From: Gammaproteobacteria bacterium
GTDB lineage: Bacteria > Pseudomonadota > Gammaproteobacteria > UBA9339
Assembly (NCBI GenBank): GCA_018814965.1
Contig: JAHIYS010000171.1
Coordinates: forward strand, 1-13,416
Length of the DNA stretch: 13,416 bases
Direction: 5' to 3'
The translations under genes and the position numbers were made by a program. Below, piece after piece: positions 1-8,655 of this stretch. The number at the start of each line of letters is the position of its first letter. The stretch's first letter is position 1. The notes below the pieces were generated by a model. The model ran no database searches and was not told where the DNA came from. It saw nothing but the letters and a program-made list of their open reading frames with translations.

Positions 1-2015
1 ACTAGATCGCTATTGAACCCGGTGAACCAGGCGTCTACTTGCTCGTTAGTGGTGCCAGTTTTCCCTGCTAAATCATCACGGTTTAAAATTTTAGCTCTTC
101 TTGCTGTGCCATTTTTGATGACATCTTGTAGAGCATCTGTGATTAAATAAGCCTCTTGCTCTGAGATGACGCGTGGTGCTAGAGGTGAATTGGTTTCCGG
201 GTTATTAATTTCGGGGATAGTGGTTGGATTTGCCTGGAAAATAATTTTATTTCCTTTTTTATTAGTTTCAACAAGCGAGTTAATGATAAAAGGGGTTACT
301 TTATATCCGCCATTAGCAAATACGGCATAACCTGTTGTCATTTTTAGAGGTGTTGTGGAGCCAGACCCCAAGGCTAAGGAAAGTGATGGTGGAACCTCGC
401 GCGATCCTTCAAAGCCAAAATTCTTAAGGTAATTTACAGTGTAGTGGATGCCAATGCTTTGTAAAAGTCGAATTGATGCTAAATTACGGGAGAGAGTTAA
501 TGCTGTTCGTAAGCGTATCGGTCCATAGAAGGTTTGGGAATCGTTTTGTGGTCTCCATAATGTTTTTGTTGATGGATCCTCTAATACTATAGGGGCATCA
601 TTAATAATTGTTGCAAGGGTTAAATCTTTTGCTAAAGCTGCAGAATAAATAAAGGGTTTAAAGGCTGAGCCGGTTTGTCGTTCAGCTTGGGTGGCACGAT
701 TATAGTTGCTTGCTGCGTAGGAGAACCCGCCATTTAAAGCTAGGATAGCCCCATTTTTTGGGTCAAGAGCTACTAGTGCTCCCTCTATTTTTGGTAATTG
801 ACCAAGTCGCCATTGATCATTTTGAGTTTTATAAACACGAATAATATCGCCGCGAGAAAGTTGTGGTCGTGCCCATGTAAAGTTACTCGAGTCTATATTT
901 ATAGTGGTGCCATTAGCTAATAATGCTGAGATGTTGTTGCTATTTGTATTTTGAACAGCAGCAGGTAGAAGGTTGCTAACTATAGTTATATCCTTTAGCT
1001 TGCGTCTCCAGTAATTATTGTCAGCTGGGGCGAGATGTCCTTCTGGGCCACGGTAACCATGACGTTGATCGTAGGCTAAAATACCGTCATGTAATACTTG
1101 ATTGGCAATCTTTTGTATATGGGAATCAATTGTGGTGTAAATCTTTATCCCAGATTCATAAGCTGAGTCACCATATTGTGTTACCGCCATATTTCGAGCT
1201 ATTTCAGCTGCATAGGGTGCTGGTACCTCAACTTGTGATTCATGATAGTTGGTAACAACTGGTGCGGCAATGGCAGCTTTATATGCTGTGCTACTGATAT
1301 GATCATTTTCTAGCATGCGTATTAATACATGATTACGACGTTCCCGTGCAGCAACAGGATTTGCTATGGGGTTGTCCCTTGATGGTGCTTGAGGTAAGCC
1401 AGCAAGCATGGCCATTTCAGATAGAGACAATTCATTTAGAGACTTACCATAATAAACTTGTGCTGCAGAAGCGACACCATAGGCACGGCTGCCGAAGTAA
1501 ATCTTATTCAAATAAAGTTCAAGGATCTCTTTTTTGTTGAAGGTGCTATCAATTTTAAATGCGAGCAAAATTTCATTTAGTTTGCGGCCAAATGTTTTTT
1601 GGCGGTTTAAGAAAAAATTGCGAGCAACTTGCATGGTGATTGTGCTTGCTCCTTGGGATTTTCTTCCTGATTCAACAAAAGCCAAGGCTGCTCGTACTAG
1701 ACCTAAAAAATCAACCCCGCGGTGTTCGTAAAATCTTTGGTCCTCAGTGTCTAAAATTGCATCAATAAGAGATTTTGGTACTTGCTCTAAAGTTATTGGG
1801 ATCCGTTTTTTTTCACCAAATTCACCGATTAGTTTGCCGTCGCTTGAGTAGACTCGTAATGGTATTTGCATGCTCATGTCTTTTAGCTGGCTAACGTCTG
1901 GAAGGCGAATGAGCATATAGAAATAGAAACCGCCGAGGACAATTAATCCAGTAAGGATTAAACTCATTAGACTAAGAGAGCTGTTTTTTATGAACTTGCT
2001 TATAAATTTAAACAT
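1..2015 (-). CDS. mrcA: Penicillin-binding protein 1A, bifunctional peptidoglycan glycosyltransferase/transpeptidase (partial, C-terminus off the left edge)
   Basis: Translating the complement from the ATG at 2015-2013 gives 671 uninterrupted codons to the window edge. The enzyme polymerises lipid II into glycan strands and cross-links their peptides on the periplasmic face of the inner membrane. A short cytoplasmic N-terminus is followed by one membrane segment (about residues 16-35). The glycosyltransferase domain shows EDQRFYEHRG (91-100, with E91 the expected catalytic Glu), GASTITMQ (122-129) and ELYLNKIYFG (166-175). The transpeptidase domain shows TGSAFKPF (S450 nucleophile, K453), SRN (509-511) and KTGTT (652-656). 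An OB-like insert lies between the two domains. Only the tail after KTGTT is missing (PBP1A is usually about 750-850 residues). It is transcribed divergently from pilM, the usual gammaproteobacterial arrangement. No strong Shine-Dalgarno is visible at this start. Family identity is certain; the exact start is likely. Confidence 0.96.
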   Translation of the reverse strand, partial: MFKFISKFIKNSSLSLMSLILTGLIVLGGFYFYMLIRLPDVSQLKDMSMQIPLRVYSSDGKLIGEFGEKKRIPITLEQVPKSLIDAILDTEDQRFYEHRGVDFLGLVRAALAFVESGRKSQGASTITMQVARNFFLNRQKTFGRKLNEILLAFKIDSTFNKKEILELYLNKIYFGSRAYGVASAAQVYYGKSLNELSLSEMAMLAGLPQAPSRDNPIANPVAARERRNHVLIRMLENDHISSTAYKAAIAAPVVTNYHESQVEVPAPYAAEIARNMAVTQYGDSAYESGIKIYTTIDSHIQKIANQVLHDGILAYDQRHGYRGPEGHLAPADNNYWRRKLKDITIVSNLLPAAVQNTNSNNISALLANGTTINIDSSNFTWARPQLSRGDIIRVYKTQNDQWRLGQLPKIEGALVALDPKNGAILALNGGFSYAASNYNRATQAERQTGSAFKPFIYSAALAKDLTLATIINDAPIVLEDPSTKTLWRPQNDSQTFYGPIRLRTALTLSRNLASIRLLQSIGIHYTVNYLKNFGFEGSREVPPSLSLALGSGSTTPLKMTTGYAVFANGGYKVTPFIINSLVETNKKGNKIIFQANPTTIPEINNPETNSPLAPRVISEQEAYLITDALQDVIKNGTARRAKILNRDDLAGKTGTTNEQVDAWFTGFNSDL

Positions 2016-2264
2016 TTAGTAAAGCTCAAGATTAAGATATTGCTAAAGCTTATCCTATTTTCCCTTGTTTTAAAAATAAATTAGCATGAATTTTGTTGTC
2101 TTAATTGTGGGTAAGGCTGAGATGATAAGGTTTTATCTGTTGTTAAAGGGGGTGGATTTATGGCAATTACTCTACGTTAGTTGTTTTTCCAGTATTGTGT
2201 AAGGTTGGGCAGTAAATAGAATGATGGTTTTTGAATTATTCCCATGTTATGAGGTTTTATTTTA
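2016..2264. promoter_or_regulatory. Divergent mrcA/pilM intergenic region
   Basis: These 249 bp separate two divergent start codons and must hold both promoters. On the plus strand a weak sigma70-like pair, TTGTGT (2195-2200) and TAGAAT (2217-2222) with 16-bp spacing, could serve pilM, and GAGG about 14 bases before the pilM ATG could act as a distant ribosome site. On the minus strand I see only AT-rich -10-like boxes and no clear -35. No operator palindrome stands out. The promoter assignment is tentative. Confidence 0.35.
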
Positions 2265-3218
2265 ATGGAAATAAAAAACATATTGTTAGGGCGAGAAGAT
2301 AAAGCGGCCAATTTGTTAGGGATTGATATTGGGCGCAACTTTATCCGCTTGGTTGAATTGTCTCGTCAAAAAGATCGATACAGGGTCGAATCTTGTGTAA
2401 GTAAAGTATTTGATAAGCCGCTAGTATCTGATGAAATGATTATTGCAGGGATACAGAGATTGCTGAAACATGCTTTGCCCAAAACTAAAGCTGCAGCTAT
2501 AGCTTTTCCCCACGATAGAGTGATTTTTAAAGAGATTGATATTGCCGCTGATTTATCTTCAGACAAGATCAATGATTTTTTAAGATTCAATCTTGGCGGA
2601 GATAAGGGGGAGGCTCAAGATGATCTGGGTTTTGATTATCAAATTATTGATAGGGGCGATGATCCTGATATTTCAGCAAAGCTACAATTGGTAGCTGTTC
2701 AAAAAGAGCAGATAAAAAAATGGGATGAATTGCTAAAGGTTGCTGGACTTGTCCCTGAAATTATTGATGTTGATGTTTATGCTTTAGAGCGCGCTGTCCG
2801 GTATCAAATAAAGCAAGTTCAAGGGTTGGTTGCGGTTATTAATATTGATTATGGGCGCATGCTTATAGTAGTGCTTAGCAAAGACAAAATAGTTTATGTT
2901 TATGAAGATTTTATAGATGAGATAGATCTAAATTCTGTAGCTCGGATTATGGATCAGATTAATTCAAAGTTACAATTAATCTATTCCAGTATATTGGGGT
3001 CTTTAGAGAGGTTGATATTAGGTGGTGAACTTGCTTTTTTACCCGGGTTGATTGACGAGCTTGGTGCTAAGCTTAATATCCAAGCTGAGGCTGCGAATCC
3101 ATTTTTAGGGATGGATCTTTCTAGCTGCGTTAGTTTTGAGTCTTTGTGTCAAATTTCCCCTTTAATGTTGGTTAGTTGTGGTTTGGCGTTGAGGGTGGAT
3201 GGTTATGGTGGAGATTAA
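2265..3218 (+). CDS. pilM: Type IV pilus assembly ATPase-like protein PilM
   Basis: PilM is the cytoplasmic, actin/FtsA-like member of the type IV pilus alignment subcomplex. It binds the N-terminal tail of PilN and links the inner-membrane motor to the PilNOPQ trans-envelope channel. The 317-residue product has the actin-fold phosphate-1 motif near its start (LLGIDIGRNFIRLVEL, residues 18-33). A second beta-hairpin of the same kind lies around VAVINIDYGRMLIVVLS, and a glycine-rich LILGGELAFLPG segment near residue 250 resembles the adenosine-binding loop. It is somewhat shorter than typical PilM (about 350). No signal peptide or membrane segment is present, as expected. It is the first gene of pilM-N-OP-Q and overlaps pilN, so translational coupling is likely. 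Confidence 0.93.
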   Translation: MEIKNILLGREDKAANLLGIDIGRNFIRLVELSRQKDRYRVESCVSKVFDKPLVSDEMIIAGIQRLLKHALPKTKAAAIAFPHDRVIFKEIDIAADLSSDKINDFLRFNLGGDKGEAQDDLGFDYQIIDRGDDPDISAKLQLVAVQKEQIKKWDELLKVAGLVPEIIDVDVYALERAVRYQIKQVQGLVAVINIDYGRMLIVVLSKDKIVYVYEDFIDEIDLNSVARIMDQINSKLQLIYSSILGSLERLILGGELAFLPGLIDELGAKLNIQAEAANPFLGMDLSSCVSFESLCQISPLMLVSCGLALRVDGYGGD

Positions 3219-3711
3219 TTTATTATCTTGTTGCAGAGAAAAGCCCCATACAAAATACTCTTATTTAAAAATATCGCAGATTATTTTTTTTGGCATAGTT
3301 GGTGTTGTTTTGTTGTTATGGCATATGGGTTTGGAACAAAAAAATAGTGTAGCTTTAAAACAAATTAATAATTTACAACAAGAGTTAGAGGTTTTATCAA
3401 AACAGGATCAAAGTGGATCCAGGCTAAAAAAACGGGAGCAGAGGATGGGGGCAGATGTAATAAATTTAGAAAAAAAGAGGTATAGGCTGGTTAAGGTTAT
3501 TAAGGCGATGCAGGTAGGGGTGATGCGTAATTTAAGTCTTACAGAGGTCATAATTAAAAATGATGCTATCAAGATAACCGGCCAAACCAGGTCTATTTCT
3601 GATCTTGAGCGGTTGATGGTTAAAATCATTGAAAGTAAGTGTGGTAATGAGCCAGTTATCCAAAAAGTAAATCGTAAGCTGGATGGTTATTCCTTCGTGC
3701 TTTCAGGTTAA
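3205..3711 (+). CDS. pilN: Type IV pilus inner-membrane protein PilN
   Basis: PilN is a bitopic inner-membrane protein whose cytoplasmic tail docks into PilM and whose periplasmic part dimerises with PilO. From the ATG at 3205 the product is 168 residues and begins MVEINLL, matching the conserved INLL(P) docking motif. The usual Pro-Trp-Arg continuation is replaced by SCCRE. One membrane helix follows (about residues 20-42, IIFFGIVGVVLLLWHMGL), then a coiled coil (about 45-85), then a small periplasmic alpha/beta domain. An in-frame ATG at 3199 is also possible. I prefer 3205 because the GAGGGTGG run at 3191-3198 is better spaced from it. The start lies inside the end of pilM (14-nt overlap). 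Confidence 0.9.
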   Translation: MVEINLLSCCREKPHTKYSYLKISQIIFFGIVGVVLLLWHMGLEQKNSVALKQINNLQQELEVLSKQDQSGSRLKKREQRMGADVINLEKKRYRLVKVIKAMQVGVMRNLSLTEVIIKNDAIKITGQTRSISDLERLMVKIIESKCGNEPVIQKVNRKLDGYSFVLSG

Positions 3712-3722
3712 AGGCCCAGCAT

Positions 3723-4589
3723 ATGATTGTTTTTTTAAAAAATGTTGCTGATCTTTTTAAGGATTTTTGGATATATATTGTTCAGAGTGTGTTGTGTTTA
3801 ATTGTTGGAGTCATAATTGTGATTGCTGGCTATATGCTGGATATAAGGCATTTGCAAAAAAAAATAGAAATGACAAAAAAGCAGATGGTTGCCATAAAAG
3901 AGCTAATTCAAGATAAAAAAGAGAAGATGCAGCAAGTTCTAGCACAAAAATCTCAGGTGGAGGATACGGCAGCATCTAATTTTATAGAAAACATGGCTAG
4001 CATGATAACTCTTTTGGAAAGAGCGATGCATGATTCTAATCTTGAGCCTTACTTGTTTGAGCCTTTACCAACACAGGAAACCCAATGGTTTACGGTTTAT
4101 CCTATTAGGTTGGAGTTTGATGGGATGTATAAGAATTTACTATCATTTCTTAACCAAGTTTTGCGGTTGCCTTATTTGGTGGTTGTTGATGATTTGGTTT
4201 TGCGAAAAAAAACAACAAACGACAGCGACGGATTAAACATAAGAGTGGTGCTAACAATTTATAAGAATAAATTTGTTTTTTCTAAAGAGTTTATTCCTGC
4301 TTCTTTAGACGATTTTTCAATTAGTGATGATGATAGGGATATTTTTAGTCAGATAAAAGCAAGAGGAAGTTTGCATTTGTGGGCAACGCAAGAGTTGCAT
4401 TTTTTAGGATTGATTAAACAAAATCAAAAAATGGTTGGAATTGTTGGTGATCCAGTTGGTGGAGTGTATCAGGTCATGGTTGGGGATAAAATTGGATTAA
4501 ACCAAACTAAAATTATATCTATTGATAAATGCAAGATTGTTACCGCTAATCAATTAGACAATATATCTCGTGGTGAAAAATGTATTTAA
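3723..4589 (+). CDS. pilO: Fused type IV pilus alignment protein: PilO with a C-terminal PilP-like domain
   Basis: This single 288-residue ORF appears to do the work of both PilO and PilP. Residues 1-16 are cytoplasmic and 17-39 form one membrane helix. A lysine-rich coiled coil covers 42-80, and 90-182 is a PilO-type ferredoxin-like domain (WFTVYPIRLEFDG, then LRLPYLVVVDDLVL). After an acidic linker (about 195-212), residues 216-275 match the periplasmic homology region of PilP: LHLWATQELHFLGLIKQ, MVGIVGDPVGGVYQVMVGDK, then a Gly-Leu-Asn-Gln turn and the strand leading to ITV-like IVTANQ. Normal PilP is a separate lipoprotein of about 170 residues. No lipobox or separate pilP gene exists between here and pilQ, so this domain is held to the inner membrane through the PilO helix. 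AAAGG at 3710-3714 is well placed for the 3723 start. The 3' end overlaps pilQ by 10 nt. PilO identity is strong; the PilP assignment is from motif recognition. Confidence 0.87.
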   Translation: MIVFLKNVADLFKDFWIYIVQSVLCLIVGVIIVIAGYMLDIRHLQKKIEMTKKQMVAIKELIQDKKEKMQQVLAQKSQVEDTAASNFIENMASMITLLERAMHDSNLEPYLFEPLPTQETQWFTVYPIRLEFDGMYKNLLSFLNQVLRLPYLVVVDDLVLRKKTTNDSDGLNIRVVLTIYKNKFVFSKEFIPASLDDFSISDDDRDIFSQIKARGSLHLWATQELHFLGLIKQNQKMVGIVGDPVGGVYQVMVGDKIGLNQTKIISIDKCKIVTANQLDNISRGEKCI

Positions 4590-5749
4590 GAAAGATTTTA
4601 TTAATATTGGTTTTTAATCTATTTTGTTTGGTATTTTCAGTGGCAAATTGTGGTATTTCGGAAAAGATTTCTATAGATGTGGGGGGGATAAAAACGAGAG
4701 ATCTTTTAAAGATGCTGGCCAGACATGCAAATAAAAGCATAGTTGTTAGTGAAAAAATACAGGGCAAGGTTACTATTGATTTACAGTCTGTTTCTTGGAG
4801 GGAGGCATTGGATAGTGTTCTTCAGATGCAAGGATTGACTAAGCATGAGACTGACAATGTAATTGTGGTTGTAACTGCAGATGAGTTAAATAAAAATGAA
4901 TCAACGTTATTACAGCGACAGGTTTTTAATTTGCGCTATGCTTCTTCTGCTGATGTTGCCAAATTGTTAAAGCCAGCTGGTGTGCTGTCAGCTCATGGTA
5001 AATTGGAATATGATTCTAAGTCTAACTCTTTGGTGGTTGCAGATGCTAGCGATAATATTAAGGAGGTTAGGCGGTTACTTAAGCAGATAGATGTACCAGC
5101 AAAGCAGGTGTTAATTGAAGCGCGTATAGTTAGTGTTGATGAAGCATTTATCCATGAATTAGGTTTGGAGTTTAATGGTAAGGAAAAGATTGAGTCTGGT
5201 GAAATGCCCCAAGGTCAATTTAATTTTGCTATTGCAAAGTTAGGTAATAATAGGTTGCTTGATTTGCGGTTAGCTGCTCTTGAAAATGAGGGGAGGGGAA
5301 GGGTAATTTCTAAGCCAAAATTATTGGCAGCTGATCGCCAAGTGGCATATATTGAAGCTGGGGCTGAGATCCCGTATCAAGAAAAAACTAAGGAAGGTAA
5401 TACTAGTGTTGTGTTTAAAAAGGCGGTATTAAGTTTAACAGTTACCCCAGAAGTTGTTTCAAAAGATGCTATAAGGCTCTCTTTGCAGCTTAGTCAAGAT
5501 AAGGTTGGTCATTTGGTTATAAATGGGGTGCCAACGATTGATACGCGTAAAATTCATACCCAAGTTTTGGCGCATAATAATGGAACTATAGTACTTGGTG
5601 GGATTTATGAGTGGAGCAAGAATAATTATATCACTAGGGTGCCAATTTTAGGGCAAATCCCAATTTTGAAGATATTTTTTAGTAAAAAAGAGAGCAGAAT
5701 GGAGCGTCGGGAGCTGTTGATATTTGTAACGCCACAGATTATTAAATAA
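4580..5749 (+). CDS. pilQ: Type IV pilus secretin PilQ (short form without AMIN domains)
   Basis: PilQ forms the outer-membrane ring through which the pilus passes. The N-terminus is a signal peptide (residues 1-23 or so, KILLILVFNLFCLVFSVA). An N0/STN domain follows (about 28-100, with DLLKMLARHANKSIVVSEKI and VTIDLQSVSWREALDSVL). An N1/NHR domain comes next (about 113-175, VFNLRYASSADVAKLL to KEVRRLLKQIDVP), and the secretin core runs from 178 to 388. The core shows RGRVISKPKLLAADRQ, IEAGAEIPYQ and the secretin signature VPILGQIPIL (354-363), ending LLIFVTPQII. At 389 residues it is about half the length of well-studied PilQ proteins (about 700) and lacks their N-terminal AMIN domains, which bind peptidoglycan. 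It is the last gene of the pil operon and the reading frame is intact. No aroK/aroB follow it, unlike in many gammaproteobacteria. Confidence 0.94.
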   Translation: MYLRKILLILVFNLFCLVFSVANCGISEKISIDVGGIKTRDLLKMLARHANKSIVVSEKIQGKVTIDLQSVSWREALDSVLQMQGLTKHETDNVIVVVTADELNKNESTLLQRQVFNLRYASSADVAKLLKPAGVLSAHGKLEYDSKSNSLVVADASDNIKEVRRLLKQIDVPAKQVLIEARIVSVDEAFIHELGLEFNGKEKIESGEMPQGQFNFAIAKLGNNRLLDLRLAALENEGRGRVISKPKLLAADRQVAYIEAGAEIPYQEKTKEGNTSVVFKKAVLSLTVTPEVVSKDAIRLSLQLSQDKVGHLVINGVPTIDTRKIHTQVLAHNNGTIVLGGIYEWSKNNYITRVPILGQIPILKIFFSKKESRMERRELLIFVTPQIIK

Positions 5750-5774
5750 GAATAACGCGACATATAACTCAGCG

Positions 5775-5808
5775 CCTGTCATCCTGCGGCTCGACTGCGG
5801 GATCCAGG
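5775..5808. repeat. Short palindromic intergenic repeat after pilQ (hairpin, possible terminator)
   Basis: Arms ATCCTGCGG (5781-5789) and CTGCGGGAT (5795-5803) pair over 9 positions, two of them G-U, around the loop CTCGA. Outer CCTG (5775-5778) and CAGG (5805-5808) extend the stem. It resembles the GTCATCCCGCGG...CCGCGGGATCC palindromes that I recall being scattered in rickettsial and other endosymbiont genomes. It is GC-rich against an AT-rich background, which suggests a dispersed element. No T-tract follows, so intrinsic termination is uncertain, but it could stabilise the 3' end of the pil mRNA. Confidence 0.6.
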
Positions 5809-5853
5809 ATATAAGTACTATAATATTTTGGGGAAGATTTTAGTCTTAACTTG

Positions 5854-5883
5854 TTTTATTACTGCGCCGCTGTCTGTTATACT
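5854..5883 (+). promoter_or_regulatory. Extended -10 promoter for xseB-ispA-OMP operon
   Basis: TGTTATACT (5875-5883) is an extended -10 box with a one-mismatch -10 hexamer (TATACT at 5878-5883). A weak -35 (TTTATT, 5854-5859) lies 18 bp upstream. Transcription would start near 5889-5891, leaving a leader of about 27 nt before the chosen xseB start at 5917. The start-site prediction rules out the longer reading frame that begins at 5851. Confidence 0.55.
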
Positions 5884-5916
5884 CTTTTCAAAATATATCT
5901 TCTTATGAGCAGAATT

Positions 5917-7117
<1,201 letters not shown>

Positions 7118-7125
7118 GAGTATTT

Positions 7126-8007
7126 ATGCAAAGAAATATGGCTTTAATTTTCATAAAAAAAATGATTTATGTGGCGGCTGTTTTTATTTTTTTGTTGTCG
7201 AAAACTGCTGTTGCTTATATTGCTTATTATGAGAAGCCCAGAGTCGCTGATCAGGTTAATAATAGCTTCTTTTTAGGATTTACCCTGATGAATTTGAACT
7301 TTAGAGAGGATAATATAGGTCTTGACCCTAAGGTGCCGGGTAATGTTAAAGATGTTGGTCTTGCTTATGGAATAACCGCTAATGTTAGAAATGTGTTTTT
7401 CGAAAAGTTATATACCGATTTTTCTGGGGAATATGTTACGGGTAAAATAAAATATGATGGTTATAAGATGGTCAGTCCTTATGAACCGTTAAGTTTTAAG
7501 GCCACTAACAATTTTGCAAATATTGATGCAAAGCTTGGGGTGGTGCTTCTTAATTATGAGCATTTTCAAATAATACCCTATGGTGGTTTTGGATTTCGTT
7601 ATTGGAGTCGTACCACGAGTTCAGATTGTAGATATTATAATTTTAAGCCTATTGCCGGTGTTAGGTTAAATATTTCTTTGGGAGATGATCTGGTATTATC
7701 ACCTTATGCTGATTTGGGAATGACGCTGTGGGGCCATGCCAAATCTAAGGCGTATGATGCGGCTGAAAATTTTATTGGGGATGTTAATCATAAGCTAGGG
7801 AATAAAGCGATCCGCGAGGCTGGTTTAGAAATAAATTATAGATTAGAGAATGAGATTTTTTTAACTGCGGCGGCTAGTTATACTGGATTTATGTATGGAA
7901 AATCTTCGCCGCAACACGTTGGTTCGTACGCCAAACCCTTTACTGAGCCTAATAGTAAAACTAATGAGTATAGATTTACGCTTGGGGTGCGGTATAGTTT
8001 TTTATAG
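7126..8007 (+). CDS. Predicted outer-membrane beta-barrel protein, family not recognised
   Basis: The 293-residue product starts with a signal peptide (MQRNMALIFIKKMIYVAAVFIFLLSK region, likely cleaved after AVA at residue 30). The rest alternates short amphipathic strands ending in aromatics with polar turns (FFLGFTLMNLNF, IDAKLGVVLLNYEHFQIIPY, FKPIAGVRLNISL, LVLSPYADLGMTLW, AGLEINYRLENEIFLTAAASY, YRFTLGVRYSFL), as expected of an 8-12-strand barrel. The terminal residue is Leu rather than the usual aromatic, with Phe next to last. An AGGAG five bases before ATG 7126 fixes the start and overlaps the ispA stop codon. The gap to ispA is 8 nt, so it is very probably translated from the xseB-ispA transcript. 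I could not assign a function. Confidence 0.78.
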   Translation: MQRNMALIFIKKMIYVAAVFIFLLSKTAVAYIAYYEKPRVADQVNNSFFLGFTLMNLNFREDNIGLDPKVPGNVKDVGLAYGITANVRNVFFEKLYTDFSGEYVTGKIKYDGYKMVSPYEPLSFKATNNFANIDAKLGVVLLNYEHFQIIPYGGFGFRYWSRTTSSDCRYYNFKPIAGVRLNISLGDDLVLSPYADLGMTLWGHAKSKAYDAAENFIGDVNHKLGNKAIREAGLEINYRLENEIFLTAAASYTGFMYGKSSPQHVGSYAKPFTEPNSKTNEYRFTLGVRYSFL

Positions 8008-8128
8008 AGTGTCGCTGAGCAGCTTGATATGTTTAAATAGTCGTCCTGCTGCCCTTGCCTCCTGGTCACAACCATCAAGATCTGTCGCCTAGTTAAAAGC
8101 CTAAAGGTCATATGATCAATGATTCAAG

Positions 8129-8159
8129 ATTGCTTCGTCGCTGCGCTTCTCGCAATGAC
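8129..8159. repeat. GTCATTGC-type short palindromic intergenic repeat
   Basis: ATTGC (8129-8133) and GCAAT (8152-8156) bracket a GC-rich centre (TTCGTCGCTGCGCTTCTC). On the minus strand it begins GTCATTGCGAGAAGCG and ends GAAGCAAT. I recall very similar elements being dispersed between genes in many bacterial genomes, including intracellular ones. Its base composition stands out from the flanks. Confidence 0.6.
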
Positions 8160-8234
8160 AACAAAAAACTCAGATTGCAACAGATTTATAAGTAGAGATC
8201 TGTTTGCGTATGAGTGACAAAGCTTGCAATGGTT

Positions 8235-8299
8235 TTGATATGTTTTGTAAGTTTTAGTATATACTTAAACATGCAAGACGTTTTTAATACAGTTTTTTG
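8235..8299 (+). repeat. Promoter-like block, copy 1 of a direct duplication
   Basis: This copy carries TTGATA (8235-8240), 17 bp, then TATATACT (8258-8265), and a conserved downstream leader to 8299. The 59 bp from 8241 match copy 2 at 49 positions. No gene follows this copy before copy 2, so it is either a relic or the promoter of an untranslated RNA. Confidence 0.6.
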
Positions 8300-8558
8300 T
8301 TAAGCCTAATTCATGATTCAAGATCTAACCTCATACTATTATAAAAATCTAATTGTCTTTTGCCGTAATTTATACGATATTATTTTTTTTAGTTATCGTT
8401 ATGCTGACAGCCAAATGCTATTGGTGGCGTGCTCTGGTTGTATACAAAAATAGTAGCTTTGGTTTTTAAATTAATATTGTTTTATATTCACAATTGATCA
8501 ACTAATTTGTTGTTTATATCGGTTATATTGCATATTGGTGATAAAACTTACGATGAAG

Positions 8559-8623
8559 TTGAACTGTTTTAGAAATTATAGTATATACTTAAATATGCAT
8601 AACATTTTTAATAAAGTGTTTTG
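8559..8623 (+). promoter_or_regulatory. Promoter-like block, copy 2, probable promoter of the 8656 outer-membrane gene
   Basis: TTGAAC (8559-8564) is followed after 17 bp by TATATACT (8582-8589). The segment 8565-8623 is the second copy of the block at 8241-8299. Transcription would begin near 8596, giving a leader of about 60 nt to the ATG at 8656. Conservation of the -10 core (AGTATATACTTAAA) between copies, while flanks drift, supports function. Confidence 0.5.
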
Positions 8624-8655
8624 ATTGTGGGCAGAAGTAAGTATATGAATTTTAT

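Larger units (their letters stand above)
8008..8655. other. 648-bp non-coding region with repeats between two outer-membrane protein genes
   Basis: No credible gene is visible on either strand. The stretch carries a GTCATTGC-type palindromic repeat (8129-8159) and an imperfect hairpin (GCAACAGAT 8177-8185 with ATCTGTTTGC 8198-8207). It also carries a degenerate direct repeat (AAGCCTAA ... ATGATTCAAGAT at about 8095-8130 and 8302-8324) and two copies of a 59-bp promoter-like block (8241-8299, 8565-8623). The piece between the blocks, 8300-8564, is very AT-rich and stop-rich, and I see nothing interpretable in it. It may be gene debris or a small RNA unit driven by the first block. Confidence 0.6.

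Noticed and set aside
1346..1731. Short plus-strand reading frames at 1346-1540 and 1534-1731
   Set aside because: They are antisense to the intact PBP1A glycosyltransferase-domain coding sequence and have no recognisable product or ribosome site.
5851..5916. N-terminal extension of xseB to 5851
   Set aside because: It covers the predicted -10 box, has no homology to the family, and contains Cys/Tyr-rich sequence unlike XseB.
7895..8111. Small reading frames on both strands across the end of the 7126 gene
   Set aside because: They overlap the barrel coding region, have no ribosome site, and run into the repeat-rich gap.
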